Below are positions 1 through 8,847 of a stretch of DNA of 64,000 nt, piece after piece. Every line of letters starts with the position of its first letter. Positions within the stretch are counted from its first letter, which is position 1. Both the position numbers and the translations under genes were made by a program. The stretch lies in the NCBI RefSeq assembly GCF_000772105.1, contig NZ_CP009354.1, positions 1,178,001 to 1,242,000 on the forward strand, written 5' to 3'. The stretch is from Vibrio tubiashii ATCC 19109 (GTDB taxonomy: Bacteria > Pseudomonadota > Gammaproteobacteria > Enterobacterales > Vibrionaceae). A model generated the notes under the pieces. The model ran no database searches. It was given only the letters and a program-made list of their open reading frames with translations, and had not been told where the DNA came from.

Positions 1-1
1 C

Positions 2-529
2 CTACCTATCTACTTTGACGCAGAAGGTCAAAAAGAAGCCGGTCTTCTAAATCCAGCTTCTTCAGTAAAAGTACTGGAAGAGAAAGGCGATTTTGTTTCA
101 ATTGAAATCGACGGCTGGCGTAAAGCGAAAGGCTTCGGTCGTGTAATCCAAGAAGACTTTGGTAAAAACATTGCTGTTGCGTCTCTTCTTAAAGAAGCAT
201 CAACAGACGATAGTATTGTGACGACTGGCGAGAAGAAAGTGGATGAGCTGACAGGTCTTCCATGGGAGAAAGTGGCAGCAACAGTATGGCTGAAGAAAGA
301 GTCAATGTTGAACGACATCACTCCAGTTTGGGAAAAATCGAAAGAAGCGTATAAGACAAACTGTTCTGTATGTCACACCCAACCAGATGAAGCGCACTTC
401 GATGCGAACACTTGGCCAGGTATGTTCGACGGTATGCTTGCGTTCGTTAACCTAGATACAGATAGTGAAGCACTGATCTTGAAGTACCTACAGAAGCACT
501 CTTCAGATTATGCTGAAGGCCACCACTAA
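2..529 (+). CDS. torC: C-terminal part of TorC-like multihaem cytochrome c (5' end outside window)
   Basis: The reading frame is open from the first bases of the window to a TAA at 527-529, so the start lies upstream and about 175 C-terminal residues are visible. This part holds one haem-binding CxxCH (CSVCH, near nt 362-376), as in the C-terminal monohaem domain of pentahaem TorC proteins, which take electrons from menaquinol and pass them to periplasmic TorA. The NapC/NirT-type tetrahaem part would lie upstream. The torA gene begins 24 bp downstream, which supports a torCA operon. TorY-type cytochromes share this layout, so the exact paralogue is not certain. No internal ATG is a credible start, because codon use is uniform from base 2. 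Confidence 0.82.
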   Translation, partial: LPIYFDAEGQKEAGLLNPASSVKVLEEKGDFVSIEIDGWRKAKGFGRVIQEDFGKNIAVASLLKEASTDDSIVTTGEKKVDELTGLPWEKVAATVWLKKESMLNDITPVWEKSKEAYKTNCSVCHTQPDEAHFDANTWPGMFDGMLAFVNLDTDSEALILKYLQKHSSDYAEGHH

Positions 530-553
530 TAAGCGTCAGACGGAGTATTTGAA

Positions 554-3016
554 ATGGCTATTACACGAAGAAGTTTTCTAAAAGGTGTAGCGACAACGAG
601 CGCAGCATCAGTCATCGGTCCAAGCTTATTGGCATCTGCTTCTGCAAGCGCTGCGGAAACGACAGGGACTTGGAAGGTAACTGGTTCACACTGGGGCGCA
701 TTCCGCGCCCACATCTACGCGGGTAAAGTTCAAGAAATCAAACCGCTAGAAACAGATAAAAACCCGACAGAGATGCTGAACGGCATCAAAGGTATTATCT
801 ACAGCCCATCACGTGTACGTTACCCTATGGTGCGTCTAGATTGGCTTAAGAAACATAAATACAGCGCAGAGACACGCGGTGACAACCGTTTCATCCGTGT
901 TACTTGGGATGAAGCTTTAGACTTGTTCTACCGTGAACTTGAGCGTGTGCAGAAAGACTACGGTCCGTGGGCACTGCATGCAGGTCAAACGGGTTGGAAC
1001 CAAACTGGTGCTTTCAACAACTGTACTGCGCACATGCAGCGCGCGGTTGGTATGCACGGTAACTTCATCACTAAAGTGGGTGACTACTCGACAGGTGCTG
1101 GTCAAACGATTCTGCCATACGTACTAGGTTCTACAGAAGTATACGCACAAGGTACTTCTTGGTCTGAAATTCTAGAAAATGCAGACAACATTATTCTTTG
1201 GGCAAATGACCCTGTGAAGAACCTGCAAGTCGGTTGGAACTGTGAAACTCACGAGTCATTTGACTACTTAGCTCAGCTAAAAGAGAAAGTAGCAAAAGGC
1301 GAGATCAACGTACTTTCTGTTGACCCAGTGAAGAACAAAACTCAGCGTTACCTAGAGAACGACCATCTGTACATTAACCCAATGACAGACGTTGCCTTCA
1401 TGCTGGCTGTGGCACACGTTCTTTACAACGAAGACCTTTACGACAAGAAGTTTATCGACACTTACTGTCTAGGTTTTGATGAGTTCATTCAGTACGTTCA
1501 GGGCGAAACCAAAGATAAAGTGGTGAAAACACCTGAATGGGCTGCGGAAATCTGTGGCGTGAAAGCGGACAAGATTCGTGAGTTTGCACGTATGCTTGTA
1601 AGCGGCCGTACTCAGATCCTAATGGGATGGTGTATCCAACGCCAAGAGCATGGTGAACAGCCATACTGGGCAGGTGCTGTTGTGGCTGCAATGGTCGGTC
1701 AAATTGGTCTACCGGGTGGTGGTATTTCTTACGGTCACCACTACTCAAGTATCGGTGTTCCTTCAACGGGCTTTGCGGGCCCTGGTGGCTTCCCTCGTAA
1801 CCTAGATACGGGTATGAAGCCTAAATGGGATAACAATGACTTTAACGGTTATAGCCGCACTATTCCTGTAGCGCGCTGGATCGACTGTCTATTGGAGCCG
1901 GGTAAAGAGATCCGTTACAACGGCGGTAAAGTTAAACTGCCTGACTTCAAAATGATGGTGATCTCAGGTAACAATCCTTGGCACCACCACCAAGATCGTA
2001 ACCGCATGAAGAAAGCATTCAAGAAACTTCAAACGGTTGTGACTGTTGAGTTTGCTTGGACTGCAACGTGTCGTTTCTCAGACATCGTACTGCCTGCTTG
2101 TACTCAGTGGGAACGTAACGACATCGACGTATACGGTTCGTACTCAAGCAAAGGTTTGATCGCAATGCATCGCCTTGTCGATCCATTGTTCCAATCTAAG
2201 CCTGACTTCCAGATCATGAGTGAGCTAACTCAACGCTTTGGTCGTCGTGACGAGTACACGCGTGGTATGAGCGAGATGGAATGGATCGAAAGCCTGTACA
2301 ATGATTGTAAGAAAGCCAACGAAGGCAAGTTTGAGATGCCAGAGTTTGCTGAGTTCTGGGAGAAAAGCGTACTAGACTTCGGTCAAGGCAAGCCTTGGGT
2401 TCGTCATGCTGACTTCCGTAAAGACCCAGAAATCAACGCTCTAGGTACGCCGTCTGGCTTCATCGAGATCACTTCTCGTAAGATCGGTCGTTACGGTTAC
2501 GAGCACTGTCAAGAGCACCCAATGTGGTTCGAGAAATCAGAACGTTCACACGGTGGTCCTGGTTCAGACAAACACCCGTACTGGCTACAATCTTGTCACC
2601 CAGATAAGCGTCTGCACTCTCAGATGTGTGAATCTGAAGAGTTCCGCGCAACGTATGCGGTACAAGGTCGTGAACCTGTTTACATCAACCCTGTGGATGC
2701 GAAAGCGAAGGGTATCAAAGATGGTGACCTAGTGCACGTCTTCAATGACCGTGGTCAGCTTCTAGCAGGTGCTGTGGTTACTGATAGCTACCCTCGCGGT
2801 GTTATCCGTATCGAGGAAGGTGCATGGTATGGTCCTCTAAACGAGAAAGAGGGCGCAATCTGTACTTACGGCGATCCAAACACGCTAACTCAAGACATCG
2901 GTTCTTCAGAGCTAGCACAGGCGACATCGGCTAACACTTGTATCGTGGACTTCGAGAAGTTCACTGGTAAAGTTCCGCCAGTGACGTCGTTCGGTGGCCC
3001 TATCGAAGTGGCATAA
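554..3016 (+). CDS. torA: Trimethylamine-N-oxide reductase, molybdoenzyme
   Basis: The 820-residue product is the periplasmic terminal reductase converting TMAO to trimethylamine. It starts with a Tat signal (TRRSFLKG, then a hydrophobic stretch and an AxA-type site near residue 34), as expected for an enzyme exported folded with its bis-MGD molybdenum cofactor. The length matches the TorA/DMSO-reductase family. A DYSTG segment near residue 175 contains the likely Mo-ligating serine region. The [12 protein letters not shown] segment and the dinucleotide-binding C-terminal domain are typical. It directly follows the TorC-like gene and ends in a strong terminator. The dedicated chaperone gene torD is not seen downstream. 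BisC/TorZ-type S- or N-oxide reductases are the alternative. Confidence 0.93.
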   Translation: MAITRRSFLKGVATTSAASVIGPSLLASASASAAETTGTWKVTGSHWGAFRAHIYAGKVQEIKPLETDKNPTEMLNGIKGIIYSPSRVRYPMVRLDWLKKHKYSAETRGDNRFIRVTWDEALDLFYRELERVQKDYGPWALHAGQTGWNQTGAFNNCTAHMQRAVGMHGNFITKVGDYSTGAGQTILPYVLGSTEVYAQGTSWSEILENADNIILWANDPVKNLQVGWNCETHESFDYLAQLKEKVAKGEINVLSVDPVKNKTQRYLENDHLYINPMTDVAFMLAVAHVLYNEDLYDKKFIDTYCLGFDEFIQYVQGETKDKVVKTPEWAAEICGVKADKIREFARMLVSGRTQILMGWCIQRQEHGEQPYWAGAVVAAMVGQIGLPGGGISYGHHYSSIGVPSTGFAGPGGFPRNLDTGMKPKWDNNDFNGYSRTIPVARWIDCLLEPGKEIRYNGGKVKLPDFKMMVISGNNPWHHHQDRNRMKKAFKKLQTVVTVEFAWTATCRFSDIVLPACTQWERNDIDVYGSYSSKGLIAMHRLVDPLFQSKPDFQIMSELTQRFGRRDEYTRGMSEMEWIESLYNDCKKANEGKFEMPEFAEFWEKSVLDFGQGKPWVRHADFRKDPEINALGTPSGFIEITSRKIGRYGYEHCQEHPMWFEKSERSHGGPGSDKHPYWLQSCHPDKRLHSQMCESEEFRATYAVQGREPVYINPVDAKAKGIKDGDLVHVFNDRGQLLAGAVVTDSYPRGVIRIEEGAWYGPLNEKEGAICTYGDPNTLTQDIGSSELAQATSANTCIVDFEKFTGKVPPVTSFGGPIEVA

Positions 3017-3033
3017 TCGACACTAGAACTAAA

Positions 3034-3062
3034 AATACCAGCCAAGCGGCTGGTATTTTTTT
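3034..3062 (+). terminator. Rho-independent terminator after torA
   Basis: A ten-base-pair stem (AATACCAGCC / GGCTGGTATT) with a four-base loop is followed by a T run, starting 17 bases after the torA stop. It separates torA from the convergent gene on the other strand. Confidence 0.9.
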
Positions 3063-3079
3063 GCTTATTGAAATGAGCT

Positions 3080-3823
3080 TCAATTTTCTGAGAGGCCATA
3101 CTTAATTTTAAGTGCATCAAGCTTCTGTTTGCCATGATTTTTGAAATAGGCGTTAAGGGCAGAGACGATCTGTTGTGCTTGAGGGTGGCTTTTTCTCACG
3201 GCTGCATAGAGTGGGGTTGTATCGAGATAGACTGGACTGAAACTCAGTTTCGAAGCATCAACTCTCATTTCTTTAATTGTCCAGCGACCAACGGCTTCGT
3301 CGGTGACTAGGACATCTGCTCTATCCGTCAGGATAAGGCGAATACTATTGGGCAAATGAATCGAGCTTATTGGAATTAGTTCTTGGTAATCTATAAGCTT
3401 TGCTCCGTAGGCATAGTTATCGATCATCGCTACGCGAATTCCCGCCAAGCTATCGAGAGAGGAAAACTCGAAATTAGCTTCTTGGCGTGAAACGACCGCC
3501 ATTCTGTTGTGCATGTACATATCAGTAAAAATGTAATCCCTAGATCGCTGTTCAGTTTTCCAAATCGCGATGATTACATCATTTTTACCATTGATAGTTT
3601 CTTTAAGAACTCGTGTCCAAGGTTTAACCGAGTAATCCACTTCAAAACCCGCAGAAATCAATCCTTCAATCACTAAGTCATGAGCAATACCACTGCCGAG
3701 GGCAGAGTTCATTACATAAGGAGGCCATAAGTCTTGTGCGACTTTCAATGGCGCTGCGAAGGAGAGGCTACACCAAAGCCAGCAGATAAGAAGGATGAGT
3801 TTGTTCGATTTTTCTCTCTTCAC
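3080..3823 (-). CDS. Periplasmic substrate-binding protein, SBP_bac_3 family
   Basis: The 247-residue product has a signal peptide (residues 1-23, ending in SFAA) followed by the LKVAQDLWPPYVM start typical of solute-binding proteins of the amino-acid type. Its two-lobe pattern includes a DVIIAIWKTEQRS region and a DVLVTDEAVGRW region. No permease or ATPase gene is beside it, so it is an orphan. Such orphans in Vibrio often bind amino acids or serve as sensory proteins, and the ligand here is unknown. It runs convergent to torA and divergent from the porin. Confidence 0.8.
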   Translation of the reverse strand: MKREKSNKLILLICWLWCSLSFAAPLKVAQDLWPPYVMNSALGSGIAHDLVIEGLISAGFEVDYSVKPWTRVLKETINGKNDVIIAIWKTEQRSRDYIFTDMYMHNRMAVVSRQEANFEFSSLDSLAGIRVAMIDNYAYGAKLIDYQELIPISSIHLPNSIRLILTDRADVLVTDEAVGRWTIKEMRVDASKLSFSPVYLDTTPLYAAVRKSHPQAQQIVSALNAYFKNHGKQKLDALKIKYGLSEN

Positions 3824-4181
3824 CTGATATGTCCAACTATCAACTCACCCTTAAGTTTAGGCATAGAAAGATAAAAATGTGTGTTTACATGCACCCACCG
3901 CAGGAATTTTTCGTTGAGGTTTTGAACTTTGTATGCGGCCTTCTTTTGCAAAATAGCTCGTGTGGACTAATCGCTTGATTACTCAGAAATGCCTTAGTTT
4001 AATTGGCCTCTTCTGCTGATATTCAGGTGAATTTAGTTTTTTCATTTACCCTTAATCACAATCGCAGAGCTGCTTTTTTATTGATTCATTTGTGAATCAT
4101 TACTAGCGCCAATAGTTTTTGTTTTCAGAGCGTGCAGATGGCATTTGACGCTCATAAATAAAAATCTATAGGAACAAAGAA
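3824..4181. promoter_or_regulatory. Divergent intergenic region upstream of the porin
   Basis: These 358 bases hold no convincing ORF. They lie between the starts of the binding-protein gene (minus) and the porin gene (plus), so promoters for both must be here. A perfect 7-bp inverted repeat with a 4-base spacer (TGATTCA TTTG TGAATCA) lies at 4082-4099, 83 bases before the porin start. It could be an operator or a leader hairpin. AT-rich stretches suited to promoters are present, but I cannot assign -35 and -10 boxes with confidence. Confidence 0.5.
4082..4099. promoter_or_regulatory. Perfect inverted repeat, possible operator
   Basis: TGATTCA and TGAATCA are separated by TTTG. The element is upstream of the porin start, where a repressor or activator site or a 5' leader stem would be expected. 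The binding protein is unknown. Confidence 0.4.
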
Positions 4182-5153
4182 ATGAAAAAGACAGCACTAG
4201 CAGTAGCACTATCTCTTGTAGCCGGGTCAGCAGTAGCGGCAGAAGCACTTTCAGGTGATCAGTTCACTGTATCAGGTGAGTTTGCTATCGGTGGTTATTA
4301 CCAAGAAAACCGTAAAGAAGGTGGTGAGGTTAATAATGACTCATCAGCTAAAGACGAAGAGTTCTATAACGGTGGCGTAACGGGTTTTGATATTTTCGCT
4401 GACTACGAAAATGGCAACATTGTTGGTAAGTTTGGTGGTGAGTTTGATATTGAAGACGACTACGGAACTTCTGATTCTACGTTTACGATCACTGACACGT
4501 GGGTTGGTTACAAAACGGGTGCTGGTGTAGCGTCTATCGGTTACGCAAACGACACAGCGCTAGATGCAGTTGACGGTGCAGCGGATAAAACTATCGAGTT
4601 CCTATGGTCACCAAACGATGCGTCAGATGCTCGCCAAGTGGTGAAGTTTGAAGGCGACAAAGAAGGTGTTAAATACGGTATCTCTTATTTTGGTGACCGT
4701 AACTATGAAGGCACCGATCGTCAAAGTGGTTACAACGGCTACCTAGGTTACGAAAACGAAACATTTATGGTTAACCTTGGTTACGAAGATAACGATGAAA
4801 CTGAAGGTGAGACAGATAAGCTATACCTAGTAAACGGTGCAGTTAATCTTGGCGCAGTAGGTATTGGTGCAACCGTTGCTGAAGAAGAATTTGCTGACGG
4901 TAAGAAAGTTAAAATGTACAACACGTCAGTTGGCTACACACTTGACGCTCTTTACCTAGCTGCAGGTTACGTAACGATTGAAGAGACACGCGAAGCGGTT
5001 AACTTCGGTGGTTCTTACGCGTTCACAGATAACTTTACGGCACTGGTTGATATCGCATACCACGTATCTGACGAAGGCTACGATTCTGCAAAAGGAACGG
5101 GTCTGCAGAAAGGTGATATCGAGTCATTCCTAAAACTGGCTTACGCATTCTAA
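4182..5153 (+). CDS. Outer-membrane porin, Gram-negative type
   Basis: The 323-residue product has a signal peptide (MKKTALAVALSLVAGSAVAA) and then alternating beta strands rich in Gly, Tyr, Asp and Glu. It ends in LAYAF; the terminal phenylalanine is the sorting signal of BAM-inserted barrels. Size and style match Vibrio general porins (OmpU/porin_4-like), which form trimeric pores for small solutes. The acidic composition suggests cation preference, which is inference. It is monocistronic, preceded by a long regulatory leader and followed by a terminator. Confidence 0.88.
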   Translation: MKKTALAVALSLVAGSAVAAEALSGDQFTVSGEFAIGGYYQENRKEGGEVNNDSSAKDEEFYNGGVTGFDIFADYENGNIVGKFGGEFDIEDDYGTSDSTFTITDTWVGYKTGAGVASIGYANDTALDAVDGAADKTIEFLWSPNDASDARQVVKFEGDKEGVKYGISYFGDRNYEGTDRQSGYNGYLGYENETFMVNLGYEDNDETEGETDKLYLVNGAVNLGAVGIGATVAEEEFADGKKVKMYNTSVGYTLDALYLAAGYVTIEETREAVNFGGSYAFTDNFTALVDIAYHVSDEGYDSAKGTGLQKGDIESFLKLAYAF

Positions 5154-5177
5154 GATTCTCTTCACCTCTACGTTTGT

Positions 5178-5198
5178 AGCCCACTTCGGTGGGCTTTT
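5178..5198 (+). terminator. Terminator after the porin gene
   Basis: The stem AGCCCAC / GTGGGCT with a TTCG tetraloop is followed by a short T run, 25 bases after the porin stop. Confidence 0.85.
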
Positions 5199-5236
5199 AT
5201 AAGCAGGACGCTTAACGCACAATCCACTGCCTTTTC

Positions 5237-5261
5237 ACCCTCCGGAGTTGGAGGGTTTTTT
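5237..5261 (+). terminator. Terminator-like hairpin, first copy of a repeat
   Basis: The stem ACCCTCC / GGAGGGT with loop GGAGTT is followed by six Ts. A nearly identical element, sharing a 25-base identical stretch, occurs at 6218-6243 after the MBL-fold gene, so the two copies bracket that gene. Confidence 0.75.
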
Positions 5262-5363
5262 CGTTTCTAACTTTGTCGTCGCATATCCAGCGACAATGGA
5301 TTGTTGAGCATGTCAGTTTTTGTTAGCTTGATAAGCAATTTGTCCCATTTGTTAACTTAAGGC

Positions 5364-6203
5364 ATGAGTAAAGTGGAATTAAAAGTCTTAGTCGATAATA
5401 ACACCATTATCGACCGTTACTATTTGGGGGAACCCGCTGTATCGTATCTAATCAAGGACGGAACTCACAAGGTACTGTTCGATGTCGGCTATTCCGACAT
5501 TTTTATTAAAAATGCTCAACAGATGGGCGAAACGCTTGTCGATATCGACTACGTTGTGATTTCTCATGGCCACAATGACCATACCGGCGGTTTATTGCCT
5601 CTTACCAAGCTGCTTGAATCACAAGGAAATGGACATAAACCGACACTTATCGCTCATCCAGAGGCTTTTAATCACAAAGAGTATGAGAGTGAGTCAATCG
5701 GGGCTACGCTGAGCCGTGAGGAATTGGCCAAACACTTTGATTTGAAGTTGTCGCGCGAGCCCGTTTGGGTAACTGAGAACATGCTGTTTTTAGGAGAGAT
5801 TGCACGAAGCAACGATTTTGAAAATACCGAACCGGTTGGCAAGTGTGAGTGTTCGGGCGCGTTGATTAACGACTTTGTTAAAGATGATTCTGCACTAGCC
5901 ATTAAACTCCCTGATGGAATCGCAATTGTTACCGGTTGCTCGCACGCTGGAATTTGCAACATTATTGATCAAGCTAAGACACTCATTGATGAAGATAGAG
6001 TTATCGATGTTATTGGTGGTTTCCACCTAATAGAACCGACAGAGCATCAAGCGGTAGGTACACTGGAGTATTTCACTCAACAAAACATAGACGTGATTCA
6101 CCCTTGTCATTGTACGAGCCTAAAATACAAGATTGCGTTGGCCAAGCACTCAAAAGTGGAAGATGTCGGCGTTGGTCTTCATCTAAACTGGGCTGCAGTG
6201 TAA
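5364..6203 (+). CDS. MBL-fold metallohydrolase
   Basis: The 279-residue product belongs to the metallo-beta-lactamase-fold superfamily. The metal-binding signature HGHNDHTGG lies near residues 70-78, with further likely ligands in CSHAG and in the HPCHC segment near residue 250. The overall pattern is close to the group annotated as 7,8-dihydropterin-6-methyl-4-(beta-D-ribofuranosyl)-aminobenzene-phosphate synthase-like proteins, but the substrate cannot be deduced. There is no signal peptide, so it is cytoplasmic. The gene stands alone between two copies of the same terminator, as if inserted as a unit. Its start ATG has only a weak Shine-Dalgarno sequence. Confidence 0.78.
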   Translation: MSKVELKVLVDNNTIIDRYYLGEPAVSYLIKDGTHKVLFDVGYSDIFIKNAQQMGETLVDIDYVVISHGHNDHTGGLLPLTKLLESQGNGHKPTLIAHPEAFNHKEYESESIGATLSREELAKHFDLKLSREPVWVTENMLFLGEIARSNDFENTEPVGKCECSGALINDFVKDDSALAIKLPDGIAIVTGCSHAGICNIIDQAKTLIDEDRVIDVIGGFHLIEPTEHQAVGTLEYFTQQNIDVIHPCHCTSLKYKIALAKHSKVEDVGVGLHLNWAAV

Positions 6204-6217
6204 CGCTTTGTGTTGAG

Positions 6218-6243
6218 ACCCTCCCGGAGTTGGAGGGTTTTTT
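6218..6243 (+). terminator. Terminator after MBL gene, second copy of the repeat
   Basis: The stem ACCCTCC / GGAGGGT with a seven-base loop is followed by six Ts, 15 bases after the MBL-fold gene. It is the near-twin of the hairpin at 5237-5261. Confidence 0.85.
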
Positions 6244-6393
6244 CGTTTTTCACTTAATGAGAAAAATTGGGTTGTCTCGCCTCCAAGGATGATAGAAACG
6301 TGATCGCCGTTACGTAATGCGTTGATGACCAAATAGACATCGAATTACACCAATGCTCTAATTGAGAAAAATAACGACAAAGCAGAGCGTGAT

Positions 6394-8133
6394 ATGTCGC
6401 AACTCCTGCATTTAGCCCACGAGCGTATCCTTACTATTCCTAACAGCGATCTGAGTGCTGAAGCTATCGGTAATCAGGTTACCTTTACTTATCGGGGGTT
6501 ATCCAATGATCCCGTCGATGATCAGTTTCTGATTTTTCAGACAGATTTTGATTTTGAACGTCGCGCCACCTTGTTGGGGGACGGTTTTCAAATGCTGGCT
6601 CAAACCACTGGTACTTACGAAGATCCAGTTGATATTGGTCGCTGCCCAGACAACAGCTCTAGCTATCGACTCTACGCTTCTAAAGCTCCTAAACGTTACT
6701 ACAATTACCTAGTGGTAGAAGACTCGCTTGGCTATGCGTTGTTCGGCTTTACCTCTTGTCATCGTTTTGCTGGGTATTTCACTGTGAGCGATGAGAATGG
6801 CCGAGTTAAGATCAATGCTTACATAGATGGGGAGCAAACTGCCCCGCAAGATTGGTCAACGAATCGTTTAGAATCCGTTGTGGTTTTAAGGGGAGAGTCT
6901 TTGTCTGAGCTCTATCTGCAATACAGTCGTTTGATACAGGGTCAGCATCCGGTACGGAAAGGCGTGACACAAGATTCGCCTCTAGGATGGTGCTCATGGT
7001 ATGCCTACTACGCTGAAGTGACCGAGCAAAATATACACGCCAATGTTGAACAGATGCGTGAGCATCTAAAGCCGTTTGACTACGTCCTGCTTGATGATGG
7101 ATACCAAGCATTCATGGGAGATTGGTTAACGCCCTCTGACAAATTCCCTTCTGGTATTAAATCTGTCCTCAGAGAAATCTGCTCAAATGGTAAAAAGCCT
7201 GCTATTTGGCTTGCGCCTTTTATTGCGCAGCCCGAGTCTGAGATTTTCCGCAATCATCCCGATTGGTTTGTTCGTCATGAAGATGGAAGATTGCTCAAAG
7301 CCGAAGATGTCACTTATGCCGGTTGGCGCTGCACTCCATGGTATATCCTCGATACCACTAATCTACAAGTCCAAGAACACCTAACGCGTGTCGTTCGTAC
7401 CATGCGTGAAGAGTGGGGCGTCGAAATGTTTAAACTTGACGCTAACTACTGGGGAACATTGAAAGGGGTTCGCAGTCAGTCAGGTGTCACAGGTGTCGAA
7501 GCCTATCGCTTAGGCATGCAAGCCATTATTGAAGGGGCGGGGGATGCATTAGTACTTGGATGCAATGCGCCAATGTGGCCATCGTTGGGGCTGGTGGATG
7601 CCATGCGAGTGTCTGATGACGTAGAACGCTGCGCGACAAGGTTTGAACAGATTGCCAAAGAGACGTTTTACCGCAGTTGGCAGCATAGAAAACTATGGCA
7701 AATCGATCCGGACTGCGCGACGTTTGTCTCTTTAGCCAATCAGGCAACCGAGAGGAAGTATTACGAGTTCCATCGAGATGCGCTGTTGGCGAGTGGGGGC
7801 TTGTTACTTTCTGGTGATCCGTTACCGGAACTCACGCCATTCGCTAAAAAAACGTTGGCTAAACTGACTATTCGACATAGACACAATCAGGAGGCAGCAA
7901 GATTCACGGCGCTCAATCTTCACCATGCTTTTCTGCAACTGACTGAGCGAAATGATCTCCACTGTTTGTTCAATTATCAAAGTACCGCCAGAGAAGTCAC
8001 GTTAACTGCCAACTTCCCTGTCTATTGGTACGATTACTGGACTGGGGAAAAGCTGGTTCATGAACCGACCCAAGTATTAGAGGTGGGATTAGAATCGGGA
8101 TTGTCTAGCCGAGCGATAATTACCTCGCTATAG
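6394..8133 (+). CDS. Alpha-galactosidase-like glycoside hydrolase, GH36/melibiase clan
   Basis: The 579-residue product has an N-terminal beta-sandwich region (about 1-190) and a TIM barrel beginning around SPLGWCSWYAYY. The barrel holds LLDDGYQ, a FKLDANYW strand with the expected nucleophile Asp, and an MRVSDDVE segment with the expected acid/base Asp. A small C-terminal beta domain follows. This is the GH36 arrangement for release of alpha-linked galactose from oligosaccharides. No signal peptide is seen, so it should act in the cytoplasm, yet no sugar transporter or regulator flanks it. Its specificity (raffinose, melibiose, galactinol or N-acetylgalactosamine) cannot be read from sequence. 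Confidence 0.85.
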   Translation: MSQLLHLAHERILTIPNSDLSAEAIGNQVTFTYRGLSNDPVDDQFLIFQTDFDFERRATLLGDGFQMLAQTTGTYEDPVDIGRCPDNSSSYRLYASKAPKRYYNYLVVEDSLGYALFGFTSCHRFAGYFTVSDENGRVKINAYIDGEQTAPQDWSTNRLESVVVLRGESLSELYLQYSRLIQGQHPVRKGVTQDSPLGWCSWYAYYAEVTEQNIHANVEQMREHLKPFDYVLLDDGYQAFMGDWLTPSDKFPSGIKSVLREICSNGKKPAIWLAPFIAQPESEIFRNHPDWFVRHEDGRLLKAEDVTYAGWRCTPWYILDTTNLQVQEHLTRVVRTMREEWGVEMFKLDANYWGTLKGVRSQSGVTGVEAYRLGMQAIIEGAGDALVLGCNAPMWPSLGLVDAMRVSDDVERCATRFEQIAKETFYRSWQHRKLWQIDPDCATFVSLANQATERKYYEFHRDALLASGGLLLSGDPLPELTPFAKKTLAKLTIRHRHNQEAARFTALNLHHAFLQLTERNDLHCLFNYQSTAREVTLTANFPVYWYDYWTGEKLVHEPTQVLEVGLESGLSSRAIITSL

Positions 8134-8187
8134 CCTCTGAGCTAGATTAAGATGTCGAGCTAGATTAACGCGATAATAAAGAAAACA

Positions 8188-8709
8188 ATGTCAATCATAC
8201 TTGGTATTGACCCGGGTTCTCGTATCACAGGCTATGGTGTGATTCGTCAAACGGGTCGCCATCTGCAATATCTTGGTAGCGGCTGTATTCGTACCTCCGA
8301 AAAAGAGCTGCCCGGTCGCCTTAAGCAAATCTACGCGGGTGTATCAGAGATCATCACTCAGTTTCAACCTGATGTGTTCGCCATCGAGCAGGTCTTTATG
8401 GCACGAAATGCAGACTCTGCGCTCAAACTTGGTCAAGCTCGCGGCAGCGCAATTGTAGCAGCGGTCAACGCCGATTTGCCCGTTTACGAGTATGCGGCTC
8501 GTCTGATTAAGCAAGCCGTGGTTGGTACAGGTGCTGCGGATAAAGAGCAAGTGCAGCATATGGTTCAACATATGCTTAAACTCCCGTCTAAGCCTCAAGC
8601 TGATGCGGCCGATGCCCTCGGTGTCGCAATCTGTCACGCCAACACCAACAAAACCTTGGTAGCTTTAGCAGGCAAAGCGACCAGCGCGAGACGCGGACGT
8701 TACCGTTAG
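8188..8709 (+). CDS. ruvC: Crossover junction endodeoxyribonuclease RuvC
   Basis: The 173-residue product is the Holliday-junction resolvase. It begins [17 protein letters not shown] with the first catalytic Asp (IDPG), carries the [11 protein letters not shown] motif with the catalytic Glu, and ends with the [14 protein letters not shown] region holding the last acidic residues. Length is normal. It should cut junctions held by RuvAB. In most gammaproteobacteria ruvC is directly followed by ruvA; here a chemoreceptor gene lies between them. Confidence 0.97.
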   Translation: MSIILGIDPGSRITGYGVIRQTGRHLQYLGSGCIRTSEKELPGRLKQIYAGVSEIITQFQPDVFAIEQVFMARNADSALKLGQARGSAIVAAVNADLPVYEYAARLIKQAVVGTGAADKEQVQHMVQHMLKLPSKPQADAADALGVAICHANTNKTLVALAGKATSARRGRYR

Positions 8710-8847
8710 CCATTCCACACTATTTACTTCCTATTGGTGCAAAACTGAGACATATAAAACAGATCTGATTACTGGGTTTGTTATAAAAATGTTGCATTAA
8801 TATAGTGGTCAGAGGTCTAATAAGATATCAGTCAAGGAAGATTGAAC

